Assembly (NCBI RefSeq): GCF_902706095.1
Contig: NZ_CACSJP010000002.1
Span: 496,001-560,000, forward strand
DNA: 64,000 nucleotides
Origin: Rhizobium sp. 18065
Lineage (GTDB): Bacteria > Pseudomonadota > Alphaproteobacteria > Rhizobiales > Rhizobiaceae
Direction of reading: 5' to 3'
Below are positions 27,391 through 36,106 of this stretch, piece by piece. Both the position numbers and the translations under genes were made by a program. Below the pieces are notes generated by a model. That model was not told the origin of the DNA. It saw only the letters and a program-made list of their open reading frames with translations, and did not search any database. The first letter of the stretch is position 1; every line of letters begins with the position of its first letter.

Positions 27391-28746
27391 GTGTTCGACA
27401 TCAAGAAATCAGGCCTGCTTCTGGCAGCACTCACCGCCGCACCACTATTCGCCGCCGGACCATCCACGGCGCAGTCGACCTATGGCTACCGCCAGCCGCA
27501 GACATTGCTCGTCTCGCCGGACGGCGAGATCCTCGACTACGTGCCGGAAACCGGTGAAGTGGTCATCAGCCGCGACCAGATGGGGCGCACAGTGCTGATC
27601 GACCGATATGGCAACGTCGTGGCAACCGAAATTCCGGCAGAGAGCTATTTCCCGCCGCGCCAGAACGCCTCCAATCCCAACCTGCCGGGCGTCTACGACC
27701 CCTATGGCAACAGGCAAGCCGAGGCCCCTGCCTGGGACGACAATGTTGTCACCGGTTCGGTTCCGCAGGATGGCCCGATCGACCGTCAGGCGCTGGACGC
27801 CCTGCCGGAGGACATGCCCTATGGCGGTCCCGACCAGCCACCACCGACCGAAACTTCGACGCCACGCATCGTCACGCCCGACATCCCGGTGAAGAGCAAC
27901 TTGTCGCAACTGGAAATGACCGCCCTGCAGGTCTTCCTTGATCGCGAAGGTGTGTCCCCCGGCGTAATCGACGGCAAGATGGGCCAGAACGTCAACAAGG
28001 CGCTGGTCGCCTGGCAGCAGATGACCGGCGAGACCATCGACCCCAACAATGCCGAGGATGTGCTTGAGCGCCTGCGTCTGTCTGGCGGCCTTGCGATCAC
28101 CAGCTACACCATTACTCCGGGTGACGCCGCCGGCCCCTATGTCGCCTCGATCCCGGAAGACTACAGCCACAAAGCGATGCTTCCTGCACTGTCCTTCACC
28201 TCGACCACCGAAATGCTGGCCGAAAAATTCCATATGGATGAGGCCTATCTGAAGGCGATCAATCCCGGTGTAGACTTCACCATTCCCGGTACGATCATCA
28301 AGGTGGTCGATCCGGGTCCGGTGAAGGCCGGCAAGGTTGCGCGCATCGTCGCCAACAAGGGATTGAAGCAGGTCTTTGCCTATGGCGAGGACGGTGGCCT
28401 TGTCGCCGCCTATCCCGCAAGCATCGGTTCATCCGACACACCCTCGCCCTCGGGTACGGTGACAATCGAACGTATCGCACTCAATCCGGGTTATACCTAC
28501 AATCCGAAGATCAACTTCCAGCAGGGCGAAAACAACAAGGTTCTCGCCATTCCGCCCGGCCCCAATGGCCCCGTCGGCACGGTCTGGCTTGCCCTGTCCA
28601 AGCCGACCTACGGCATTCACGGCACGCCGGAGCCATCCAAGATCGGTCGTACCCAGAGCCATGGCTGCATTCGCATGACCAATTGGGACGCAACCGAACT
28701 GGCCAAGATGGTCAGCGCCGGCGTGACGGTCGAGTTCGTCGAGTAG
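27391..28746 (+). CDS. L,D-transpeptidase (YkuD) with peptidoglycan-binding domain
   Basis: A 451-residue exported protein that should form 3-3 crosslinks or attach proteins to peptidoglycan. It starts with GTG preceded by GACGAGGA and has a signal peptide (KKSGLLLAALTAAPLFAAGPS). A PG_binding_1 domain lies near residues 170-230 (LEMTALQVFLDREGVSPGVI), and YkuD occupies about 310-450 with the active-site pattern YGIHGTPEP...SHGCIRMTNWD (Cys in SHGCIR). 3-3 crosslinks are abundant in Rhizobiales, which grow from the pole. Confidence 0.92.
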   Translation: MFDIKKSGLLLAALTAAPLFAAGPSTAQSTYGYRQPQTLLVSPDGEILDYVPETGEVVISRDQMGRTVLIDRYGNVVATEIPAESYFPPRQNASNPNLPGVYDPYGNRQAEAPAWDDNVVTGSVPQDGPIDRQALDALPEDMPYGGPDQPPPTETSTPRIVTPDIPVKSNLSQLEMTALQVFLDREGVSPGVIDGKMGQNVNKALVAWQQMTGETIDPNNAEDVLERLRLSGGLAITSYTITPGDAAGPYVASIPEDYSHKAMLPALSFTSTTEMLAEKFHMDEAYLKAINPGVDFTIPGTIIKVVDPGPVKAGKVARIVANKGLKQVFAYGEDGGLVAAYPASIGSSDTPSPSGTVTIERIALNPGYTYNPKINFQQGENNKVLAIPPGPNGPVGTVWLALSKPTYGIHGTPEPSKIGRTQSHGCIRMTNWDATELAKMVSAGVTVEFVE

Positions 28747-28775
28747 TCCACCAAATTCCGCCAGAAGATAAGCGG

Positions 28776-28796
28776 CCTCCGGATCTGATCCGGAGG
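28776..28796 (+). terminator. Terminator of the L,D-transpeptidase gene
   Basis: CCTCCGGAT and ATCCGGAGG with a 3-base loop, followed by TCTTTCC, 30 bases after the stop. Confidence 0.7.
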
Positions 28797-28833
28797 TCTT
28801 TCCATATCTGCCGACCACCACGCGGAAACGATA

Positions 28834-28864
28834 AAGCCGCCTGACCAGGATGGTCAGACGGCTT
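28834..28864 (-). terminator. Terminator of the ParA-like gene
   Basis: AAGCCG-C-CTGACCA pairs with TGGTCAG-A-CGGCTT (13 pairs, one mismatch, loop GGA); on the minus strand it runs into TTATCG. It lies 25 bases after the ParA stop. Confidence 0.75.
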
Positions 28865-28888
28865 CAAATTCTCCAAATTGAGATTGGC

Positions 28889-29608
28889 TCAGGCCGCGTT
28901 GCGGACCAGGCGGAACAATCGGCGCGGCTGCGACGTGCGGATCACCTTGACCGGCAGCAGACGCATCACCTCGCCGGCGAATGCCTGGGCATTTTCCCGC
29001 GCCTTGTCGAGATTGCTGATCTTCGCTGCATCCATCGAATACAGCGTGCCGCCACAGTCGAAGATCTCGCGGTAGGCGCTGCGCTCGACGATCGGCGTAT
29101 TCATCACATTGACGCCACGGGCCGCCAGCAGCCCCTTGATCGTCAGCAGCGCACGGGTGGTGACCATTGAGGTTACACGCGTCAGAACGACAGAATGCGG
29201 AATGACCATGCGTCCGGCTTCTTCCATCATCTTGATCAGATCGAGGATCTGGGCGCCGCCCTTGGCATCCATGGCGCAGCCCTGGATCGGGATCATCACA
29301 TGATCAGACAGGCCGACAGCCGTTGTCACCATGGCATCGCGCGCGCCAGCGAGATCCATGACGATGTAATCATTGGTGCGCGAGAGTTCACGAATATGGC
29401 CCTGCACGGAGGCCACGGACACTTCCGAAACGACCTCGATATTGTGCTGCGGACCGGAGGCATCAAACCACTGGGTAATCCAACGCTGCGGATCGGCATC
29501 CAGGATCGCGACCCGATAACCCTGATGCGCCAGTTCGGTAGCAAGCAGAAGCGCCGCAGTGGTCTTGCCGGCCCCACCTTTGGCATTGGCAAATGAGATA
29601 ACTGGCAT
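28889..29608 (-). CDS. ParA/MinD-like ATPase
   Basis: A 239-residue P-loop ATPase with deviant Walker A FANAKGGAGKTTAALLLATE, signature Lys in KGGAGKT, and switch segment YIVMDLAGARDAMVTTAV where DLAGA stands for the usual D-(L/T)-P-P. ParA-type proteins position cargo by ATP-driven binding to DNA or membrane. No ParB partner or parS cluster is adjacent, so it is an orphan ParA rather than a chromosome or plasmid partition locus. It is convergent with the L,D-transpeptidase, and both share an upstream TTAACCAT octamer. Confidence 0.85.
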   Translation of the reverse strand: MPVISFANAKGGAGKTTAALLLATELAHQGYRVAILDADPQRWITQWFDASGPQHNIEVVSEVSVASVQGHIRELSRTNDYIVMDLAGARDAMVTTAVGLSDHVMIPIQGCAMDAKGGAQILDLIKMMEEAGRMVIPHSVVLTRVTSMVTTRALLTIKGLLAARGVNVMNTPIVERSAYREIFDCGGTLYSMDAAKISNLDKARENAQAFAGEVMRLLPVKVIRTSQPRRLFRLVRNAA

Positions 29609-29696
29609 TCTCTGTCCTCAAGGGTCTTGTCCGAGCGTTTCATCGCTCTGGAGCAGCCCTGATCATTGGCGCCCGCTACCTGCATTCTTTCTAATT

Positions 29697-29704
29697 ATGG
29701 TTAA
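29697..29704 (-). promoter_or_regulatory. TTAACCAT motif upstream of the ParA-like gene
   Basis: ATGGTTAA on the plus strand, TTAACCAT read toward the gene, 89 bases before the start. See the matching site at 27302. Confidence 0.35.
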
Positions 29705-29728
29705 CAAACAGAAAATGCGAAGCAGAAA

Positions 29729-29754
29729 CGCCCTCCCCTAAAAGAGGGAGGGCG
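29729..29754 (-). terminator. Hairpin downstream of the small exported protein
   Basis: CGCCCTCCC and GGGAGGGCG, a 9-bp stem with a short A-rich loop; TTT follows on the minus strand. It lies 61 bases after the stop at 29816. Confidence 0.55.
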
Positions 29755-29815
29755 ATCAGCAAAGTTCAATGATTTCAAAAGGCAAGAACGCCTGCAATTG
29801 TGGCAGAAGTGAAGA

Positions 29816-30202
29816 TCAGCCCCGCAACGGCGTGCAGGAACCGACATGACGCGGTTCAACCCGTCCGGCCTTCAGATCCGCGAGATTCGGCAGCGACGGA
29901 TCCGGACCGCCGATGCTATCCTCGAAAACCGCCCGGTCGAGCTTGATCATCTTGCCGCTCGGAAGAAAGCTGACCAGTGTCTTGGAATCGATGACGGCCA
30001 TACCAAACTTGGCCTTGCAGAAATGCTTCCCGTCCTTGCCGCTGAGCACCCAACCCATGGAACCCGATTTAGCCTGGCTCATTGCGCCGACAGCATAACC
30101 CTTCTTCAGAAGGCCCTTATAACTCTCGGCCGAGGCTGTGCCTGCGGCAAGCAGGCAAAACGATGCGAGCAGGGTGGACAAATAGAAACGATGCCTGATC
30201 AT
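29816..30202 (-). CDS. Small exported protein of unknown function
   Basis: 128 residues with a clear signal peptide (LSTLLASFCLLAAGTASA) and a mature part of about 100 residues beginning ESYKGLLKKGYAVGAM. Two cysteines (HFCKAKFG and VGSCTPLRG) could form a disulfide. I do not recognise a named domain. It stands alone between the ParA-like gene and the Fe-alcohol dehydrogenase, with its own terminator candidate. Confidence 0.75.
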   Translation of the reverse strand: MIRHRFYLSTLLASFCLLAAGTASAESYKGLLKKGYAVGAMSQAKSGSMGWVLSGKDGKHFCKAKFGMAVIDSKTLVSFLPSGKMIKLDRAVFEDSIGGPDPSLPNLADLKAGRVEPRHVGSCTPLRG

Positions 30203-30276
30203 GGACTTCCCTTAATACCACCTGCCATTGTAGCAAGCCGACTCGGCAACTCTATTCGAGACACATCGCACAAAAA

Positions 30277-30302
30277 AGCCCGGCATCGTCAGATACCGGG
30301 CT
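30277..30302 (-). terminator. Terminator of the Fe-alcohol dehydrogenase operon
   Basis: AGCCCGG and CCGGGCT with an inner ATC/GAT pairing; on the minus strand six T follow. It lies 22 bases after the dehydrogenase stop. Confidence 0.85.
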
Positions 30303-30324
30303 AATATAGTGAATAAGCAAGGCC

Positions 30325-31470
30325 TTAGAAGCAGTCGGCAAACAATTGCTTGGTGTTTTCCAGCGTCAGCTTGACCGGATTGCCACCGGCGCTCGGATCT
30401 TCGATTGCCATGGCCGACAGTTCGTCGATCCGGTCATTGGCAATGCCCATGGCCGTCAGGTTTTCCGGAACGTGAAGTTCGGCACGCAACGACAGGACAT
30501 AATCATAGAACCCGTCAAAGCCGCCGGCGATGCCGAGATACGCCGCCGCCCGTTCGATCTTATCCTCGATCGCTTCGCGATTGAAGCGCAACACCGGCGG
30601 CATCACCACCGCATTGGTCATGCCGTGGTGGGTATTGTAGACCGCGCCGATCGGATGCGACAGAGCATGAATGGCACCAAGCCCCTTCTGGAACGCCGTG
30701 GCCCCCATGGCAGCCGCCGACATCATGTTGCTGCGGGCTTCGATATCGGTTCCGTCCTTGTAGGCGCGCGGCAGGAACTCCTTGACCAGCCGCATGCCTT
30801 CCAGCGCGATGCCGGCAGACATCGGATGATAGAAGGGCGAGGAATAGGCCTCAAGGCAATGGGCAAACGCGTCCATGCCGGTGCCGGCGGTGATGATCTT
30901 CGGCATGCCGACGGTCAGTTCCGGATCGCAGATCACAACACCCGGCAGGAACTTCGGATGGAAGATGATCTTCTTCACATGGGTGACGGAATTGGTGATG
31001 ACCGAAGCGCGGCCCACTTCCGAGCCGGTGCCGGCGGTCGTCGGCACGGCGACGATCGGCGCGATGCCGTCGGAATTGGCACGCGTCCACCAGTCGCCGA
31101 TATCCTCGAAATCCCAGACCGGCCGCGTCTGGCCGGCCATGAAGGCGACGCATTTGCCAAGGTCAAGGCCGGAACCGCCGCCGAAGGCAACCACGCCGTC
31201 GTGACCACCGTCCTTGTAGGCCTTGATACCGGCTTCAAGGTTTTTCTCGTTCGGGTTGGGATCGACGTCGGCAAAGATTGCCCGGCCGAGACCAGCCTCT
31301 TCGAGAACCTCGAGCGCTGCCTGGGTGATCTGCATCGGCGCCAGACCGCGGTCGGTGATCAGAAGCGGCTTCTTCATGCCCAGCGACTTGCAGGCATCGG
31401 CCAATTCCTTGATCCGGCCACGGCCCATCTTGATGGCGGTCGGATAGCTCCAGTTGGCGACGATATTCAT
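30325..31470 (-). CDS. Iron-containing (group III) alcohol dehydrogenase
   Basis: A 381-residue NAD(P)-dependent dehydrogenase. The cofactor loop is VVAFGGGSGLDLGKCVAF, then TTAGTGSEVGRASVI, and the metal-binding Asp and His lie in GTGMDAFAHCLEAY and HALSHPIGAVYNTHHG. ATG 31470 overlaps the stop of the aldehyde dehydrogenase by four bases; the frame stays open to 31671 but that part is the shadow of the neighbour. Order and coupling suggest that it oxidises a primary alcohol whose aldehyde product is passed to the aldehyde dehydrogenase. In a gamma-glutamyl pathway the alcohol would be a gamma-glutamylated amino alcohol (inference). Confidence 0.9.
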   Translation of the reverse strand: MNIVANWSYPTAIKMGRGRIKELADACKSLGMKKPLLITDRGLAPMQITQAALEVLEEAGLGRAIFADVDPNPNEKNLEAGIKAYKDGGHDGVVAFGGGSGLDLGKCVAFMAGQTRPVWDFEDIGDWWTRANSDGIAPIVAVPTTAGTGSEVGRASVITNSVTHVKKIIFHPKFLPGVVICDPELTVGMPKIITAGTGMDAFAHCLEAYSSPFYHPMSAGIALEGMRLVKEFLPRAYKDGTDIEARSNMMSAAAMGATAFQKGLGAIHALSHPIGAVYNTHHGMTNAVVMPPVLRFNREAIEDKIERAAAYLGIAGGFDGFYDYVLSLRAELHVPENLTAMGIANDRIDELSAMAIEDPSAGGNPVKLTLENTKQLFADCF

Positions 31471-32852
31471 TTCGTGACTTTCTTCAGATGGTAGGATTTC
31501 GGGCGGGTCAGGTTCTGGAAGCCGAGCACGGAGAGCGAGCCGCCCTTGCCGGTTTCCTTGACACCGGTCCAGCAGAGCGCCGGGTCGAGATAGTCGGCGC
31601 GGTTCATGAACACGGTGCCGGTCTCGACATCGCGACCGATCCGGGCAGCCCGCTCGGGGTCTTGCGTCCACAGCGACGCGGTCAGGCCATAAGGGCTGTC
31701 ATTCATCAGCGACAATGCTTCCGCATCGCTCTTCACCTTCATGATACCGACGGCCGGACCAAAGGTCTCGTCCTTCATGAACGCCATGGAATGGTCCACG
31801 TTCACCAGAACCTGCGGCATGATATAGGCGCCGCCGTCGTCTGCCGGGAAAAGCTTCGGATCGACCAGCGCCTTCGCACCCTTGGCGACGGCATCGGCGA
31901 TCTGCTCGCGAACAACCTTGGCGAAACGCTTGTTGGCCATCGGCCCGAGCGTCGTGTCCGGATCGAGCGGGCTGCCGAGCTTGTAGTTCGATACCCAAGC
32001 GACCGACTTCTCGACGAACGCGTCGTAGAGGCTTTCGTGCACATAGATGCGCTCGATGCCGCAGCAGCACTGGCCGGAATTATAGGTAGCACCGTCCATC
32101 AGCGTATCGACGGCAGCGTCGAGATCGGCGTCGTCCATGACATAGCCCGGATCCTTGCCGCCAAGCTCGAGGCCAAGGCCGGCAAAGGTTCCGGCGGCAG
32201 CCCGCTCGATCGAACGACCGCCTTCGACCGAACCGGTGAAGTTGATGAAGTTGAAATTGCCGGCCGCAATCAGTGCCGACGTCGTCGCATGATCGAGGAA
32301 CAGGTTGATGAACACATCATCGGGAACGCCAGCCTCGACAAAGGCCCGCACCATGCGCTCGCCGACGAGAAGCGTCTGGGTCGCATGTTTGATAACGACC
32401 GTATTGCCCGCCATCAGCGCCGGCGCGATCGTGTTGATCGCGGTCATATAGGGATAGTTCCACGGCGCGATGACGAAGACGACGCCATGTGCCTCGCGCT
32501 CGATCCGGCGCTCGAAGGTCGCGCTATTTTCCACCACCAGCGGCGCCAATGCGTCAGCAGCAACGGCTGCGACATAATTGGAGCGCTCGTTGAAGCCCTT
32601 GTATTCGCCACCGTAGCGCACCGGACGGCCCATCATGTGCGCCAGTTCCGGCACGACTTCATCGGACATCTCGTTGAGCCGCGCCACGCCCTTCAGCACC
32701 AGCTGCACGCGCTCTTCCAACGGCCGCCTAGCCCAGGCCTTCTGCGCCTTGCGGGCACGACCGACGGCTTCCGTCGCCGCCTCCAGCGACATAGCCGGTC
32801 GCTCGGCGTAAACCGATCCATCGATCGGCGAAATGCATTGGATCATCGTCAT
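31467..32852 (-). CDS. NAD(P)-dependent aldehyde dehydrogenase
   Basis: A 461-residue ALDH-superfamily enzyme. Visible are VIAPWNYPYMTAINTIAPAL, the NAD loop NFTGSVEGGRSIERAA, the general base Glu in LELGGKDPGY and the nucleophile in YNSGQCCCGIERIYV, where three consecutive cysteines surround the catalytic one. Downstream is DETFGPAVGIMKV. It sits between the GS-like ligase and the Fe-alcohol dehydrogenase in a minus-strand run, as a PuuC-like enzyme would. No substrate specificity can be read. Confidence 0.92.
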   Translation of the reverse strand: MTMIQCISPIDGSVYAERPAMSLEAATEAVGRARKAQKAWARRPLEERVQLVLKGVARLNEMSDEVVPELAHMMGRPVRYGGEYKGFNERSNYVAAVAADALAPLVVENSATFERRIEREAHGVVFVIAPWNYPYMTAINTIAPALMAGNTVVIKHATQTLLVGERMVRAFVEAGVPDDVFINLFLDHATTSALIAAGNFNFINFTGSVEGGRSIERAAAGTFAGLGLELGGKDPGYVMDDADLDAAVDTLMDGATYNSGQCCCGIERIYVHESLYDAFVEKSVAWVSNYKLGSPLDPDTTLGPMANKRFAKVVREQIADAVAKGAKALVDPKLFPADDGGAYIMPQVLVNVDHSMAFMKDETFGPAVGIMKVKSDAEALSLMNDSPYGLTASLWTQDPERAARIGRDVETGTVFMNRADYLDPALCWTGVKETGKGGSLSVLGFQNLTRPKSYHLKKVTK

Positions 32853-32883
32853 GATCTTTTTCCTGTTGTTGCATAAAGAAGAT

Positions 32884-32905
32884 GACAGCGGCCATCGCCG
32901 CTGTC
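32884..32905 (-). terminator. Hairpin between the GS-like gene and the aldehyde dehydrogenase
   Basis: GACAGCGG and CCGCTGTC, 8 bp, in the 104-base gap. No T-run follows on the minus strand, so partial attenuation is more likely than a full stop. Confidence 0.4.
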
Positions 32906-32956
32906 CTTGTTGTCACCCTACGACGGCGAAGGTGGCAGCCTCAAGGCCGCCAGATG

Positions 32957-34324
32957 TCACGCCCGCTCGAAGCCGCGCGCCACCTCCCAATCGGTAATCC
33001 GCCGGTCGTATTCCTCCTGCTCCCACTCCGCAGCACGGACGTAGTGATCGATGACATCGTCGCCAAACGCCTCGCGCAGCATGGCCGACTTCGTCAGCTC
33101 CTCTGTCGCTGAGCGCAGCGTGCGCGGAATTTCCCGAACATCGGTTGCGCCATATGCGTCGCCGGTGAAGGCGGATTCAAGCGCCATCTTCTTTTCGATA
33201 CCGTCGATACCGGCAGCGATCAGGGCTGCCATGGCGAGATACGGATTGAGGTCCGAGCCGCCGACGCGGCACTCGACGCGGATCGCCTTGGTGTCCTCGC
33301 CGCACAACCGGTATCCGGCCGTACGATTGTCCTTCGACCAGATCGCCTTGGTCGGCGCGAATGTGCCGGCCATGAAGCGCTTGTAGGAATTGATATAGGG
33401 CGCGAGGAAATAGGTGATCTCACTGGCATGGCTGAGCAGGCCGGCCATGTAATGTTTCATCAATTCCGACATGCCGTATTCGCCCTTGTCGTCGAAGAAC
33501 AGAGGCTTGCCATCCAGCGACCAGAGCGACTGATGGATATGCGATGACGAACCGGCAGCGGTATAGTGCCACTTGGCGAGGAAGGTGATCGCCTTGCCCT
33601 GCGCCCAGGCGATTTCCTTGCAGCCGTTCTTGATGATCACATGACGGTCGGCCATGGTCAGCGCATCGGCGTAGCGAACGTTGATTTCTTCCTGCCCCGC
33701 GGACGCCTCGCCCTTGGAATTCTCAACGGGAATGCCCGCGCCCTGCAGACCCTTGCGGATCGCCCGCATGACACCCTCTTCCTTCGTCGTCTGGAAGATA
33801 TGGTAGTCTTCGTTATAGCCCGAAGCCAGCTTCAGGTTGCGGTAACCGCTTGCCTGGGCGGTTTCATAGCTCTGGTCGAACAGGAAGAATTCGAGTTCGG
33901 TCGCCATGAACGGCTTCATGCCCATCGCTTCCAACCGCTTGACTTGCTTCTTCAGGATGGCGCGCGGCGAATGCGGCACCTCCTCATGCGTATGGTGATC
34001 GAGCATATCGCAGAGAACCAGTGCCGTGCCTTCCAGCCAGGGCGTGCGGCGCAGCGTCGAAAGATCGGGCTTCATGGTGTAGTCGCCATAGCCCTTTTCC
34101 CAGCTTGTCGCCTTGTAGCCGGAGACGGTTTCCATCTCCATGTCGGTGGCAAGCAGATAGTTGCAGCTATGGGTTTCCTTGTAGGCGCTCTCGACGAAGA
34201 ACTCTGCCTGGAAGCGCTTGCCCATCAGTCGGCCCTGCATGTCCACCTGACACGCCAGAACGGTATCGATGCGGCCTTCGGCGACATCCTTCTTCAAGTC
34301 TTCAAATGTGTAGGTGGTGCTCAT
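32957..34324 (-). CDS. Glutamine-synthetase-family gamma-glutamyl ligase (PuuA/GlnA4-like)
   Basis: A 455-residue GS-fold enzyme: ATP/metal residues in FMATELEFFLFDQSYE (E-x-E), the GSSSHIHQSLW segment equivalent to the GS metal/ATP loop, and the late TAGYRLCGEDTKAIRVECRV with Arg and Glu. Such non-ammonia members attach glutamate to amines: PuuA to putrescine, Streptomyces GlnA4 to ethanolamine. The neighbouring dehydrogenases, amidohydrolase and APC permease support a catabolic ligase rather than nitrogen assimilation. ATG 34324 is taken as start; 34333 is also possible. Confidence 0.85.
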   Translation of the reverse strand: MSTTYTFEDLKKDVAEGRIDTVLACQVDMQGRLMGKRFQAEFFVESAYKETHSCNYLLATDMEMETVSGYKATSWEKGYGDYTMKPDLSTLRRTPWLEGTALVLCDMLDHHTHEEVPHSPRAILKKQVKRLEAMGMKPFMATELEFFLFDQSYETAQASGYRNLKLASGYNEDYHIFQTTKEEGVMRAIRKGLQGAGIPVENSKGEASAGQEEINVRYADALTMADRHVIIKNGCKEIAWAQGKAITFLAKWHYTAAGSSSHIHQSLWSLDGKPLFFDDKGEYGMSELMKHYMAGLLSHASEITYFLAPYINSYKRFMAGTFAPTKAIWSKDNRTAGYRLCGEDTKAIRVECRVGGSDLNPYLAMAALIAAGIDGIEKKMALESAFTGDAYGATDVREIPRTLRSATEELTKSAMLREAFGDDVIDHYVRAAEWEQEEYDRRITDWEVARGFERA

Positions 34325-34397
34325 GGGTGCCATCCGAATGGGTAGATGAAAAGGAACATGAAACCGCGCCGGAGGCACTGGTTATTCGAAGGAGGCG

Positions 34398-34428
34398 GCA
34401 AGCCGGAAGCAGAACGCCACCGGCTTGC
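34398..34428. repeat. Inverted repeat between permease and GS-like gene
   Basis: GCAAGCCGG and CCGGCTTGC separated by 13 bases, followed on the plus strand by TGTTTTGTT. It lies just past the permease stop. Read on the minus strand it lacks a T-run. Confidence 0.4.
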
Positions 34429-34443
34429 TGTTTTGTTAAAAGG

Positions 34444-35997
34444 TCAGGCGCCTTCTCCGACAGCCTTTTCGGCTGCTGCAATCTCGGCCTGACGCTTGGC
34501 AACTTCATCGCCGATCGGCGGTCCCTTGAAACGCTTGTTTTCAAAGACGAACCAGACGACCGCAGTGATGACGAAGAAGCCGATCGTGATCGGAAGTGCC
34601 CAATCGTTCGGTGGCTGGATGCCGATGTAGAAGATCAGCGCCATGGCCAGAACCACCAGAACCGCGACGAGGCGGAACAGGCCGGTACCCATGTTCCACG
34701 GGCCCATCGCCGGCCATTTCGCGGTGCCGATGGCAACGAAGCCGAGCGCAATCGGAAGCGCGAAGGACAGGAACAGGAAGATGACCGTGCACGACACGAC
34801 GATGGAATAGGCAGGCGTGCCGGCAATGGTGATGGCCGACGTGAACCAGACGAACAGCACCGAGAGGATCGAACCCGTCCAGATCGCTGCCACCGGCGAG
34901 CGGTATTTCGCACTGACCTTGGCAAGCGCTGCAGAACCCGGCAGGCCCTTGTCACGCGAGAAGGCAAAGATCATCCGCGACAGCGAAGTGACCGTGGCAA
35001 GACCGCACAGGAACTGGGAAATGAAGATCAGGAAGTAGAGGATCTCCTTCAACGTCGGATTGACCTGCGCGTCCATCGCCCAGAAGAACACGTTCCAGCC
35101 CTGCTTTGCCGCATCATCCATGTTCGGCAGCATCAGCACGAACGAGCACAGCATGATGTAGCCGAACAGAGCCGACCAGAACACCGACGAGATCATGCCG
35201 CGCGGCACGGACTCGGCGGCCTTGACCGTTTCTTCCGACGTATGTGCCGAAGCGTCATATCCGGTGATCGTGTAGATCGGTAGCAACAGGCCGAGAAGAA
35301 ATGCCATGCTGCCGGAAACGGCAAATGGCCAGACAAGCGACGCGCCCTCGGTGCCGGTATAGTTGGCGAAGGTGAAGAGGCGGCCAAACTCGAAACTCGG
35401 TGCGGAAAACAAGCAAACCACTGTCAGCAGGATCGCGGTGACAAAGATCAAATAGCCCGAGAAATCGGTAAGCTTTGCCGTCAGGCCGATACCGAAATGG
35501 TTGATGCCAGCCTGCAGACCGGTGATCAGCGCCACGAAGAGGACGCGATGCGTCAACGTGTCTTCGATGCCGAAATAGGCACCGAACGAACCGAAGAAGA
35601 AGTAGAAGGTGCCGACATTGATGGCACCCAGAACGGTGACAAGCCCGAGCAGGTTAAGCCATGCGGCCAGCCAGCCGGTGAAGCGGTTACCGAGGATCGA
35701 ACCCCAGTGATAGAGACCGCCGGCAGTCGGATAGGCTGAACTGATCTGCGCCAGACCAAGGGCGAACAAACCCGAGATCAGGCAACCGAGCGGCCAGCCG
35801 ATGCCGATCGCAGCGCCACCGGCGCCGGAGGTTGCCTGACCGAGAGAGTTGATACCACCCGACAGGATGCAAATGATTGAAAAGGAAATGGCGAAGTTCG
35901 AAAATGAACTCATCCGTCGTTCGAGTTCCTGGGCATAGCCCATGGAATGCAGGATATGAAGATCCTGCTTTTTATCTGAATCAGAATAGTCTGACAT
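34444..35997 (-). CDS. APC-family amino acid/amine permease
   Basis: A 517-residue transporter with about twelve predicted helices. The start RMSSFSNFAISFSIICILSG is the typical first helix of the amino acid/choline (GABA-permease-like) group, followed by GGINSLGQATSGAGGAAIG, and an inner segment GYDASAHTSEETVKAAESVP is also characteristic of it. It probably imports the substrate of the adjacent gamma-glutamyl ligase; PuuP fills this role in E. coli. ATG 35997 has GGGGA upstream, so the longer frame to 36009 is rejected. Confidence 0.88.
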   Translation of the reverse strand: MSDYSDSDKKQDLHILHSMGYAQELERRMSSFSNFAISFSIICILSGGINSLGQATSGAGGAAIGIGWPLGCLISGLFALGLAQISSAYPTAGGLYHWGSILGNRFTGWLAAWLNLLGLVTVLGAINVGTFYFFFGSFGAYFGIEDTLTHRVLFVALITGLQAGINHFGIGLTAKLTDFSGYLIFVTAILLTVVCLFSAPSFEFGRLFTFANYTGTEGASLVWPFAVSGSMAFLLGLLLPIYTITGYDASAHTSEETVKAAESVPRGMISSVFWSALFGYIMLCSFVLMLPNMDDAAKQGWNVFFWAMDAQVNPTLKEILYFLIFISQFLCGLATVTSLSRMIFAFSRDKGLPGSAALAKVSAKYRSPVAAIWTGSILSVLFVWFTSAITIAGTPAYSIVVSCTVIFLFLSFALPIALGFVAIGTAKWPAMGPWNMGTGLFRLVAVLVVLAMALIFYIGIQPPNDWALPITIGFFVITAVVWFVFENKRFKGPPIGDEVAKRQAEIAAAEKAVGEGA

Positions 35998-36008
35998 GAC
36001 GTCCCCCA

Positions 36009-36041
36009 ATTGACGATTATCCGCGGAATTGCGGACAATTG
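36009..36041. promoter_or_regulatory. Symmetric element upstream of the permease
   Basis: CAATTGAC and CAATTGAC recur about 27 bases apart and enclose TCCGC-GGAATT-GCGGA, an inverted repeat. It lies immediately upstream of the permease start and may be an operator. It does not match the GAAGA-N4-TCTTC elements near rpiR. Confidence 0.35.
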
Positions 36042-36106
36042 ACTGTCTTTCAGTTCCACCACTGACGGGCGGAGGTTGCAGCAGAGCCGCTCCCCTCGGG
36101 GTCTTG

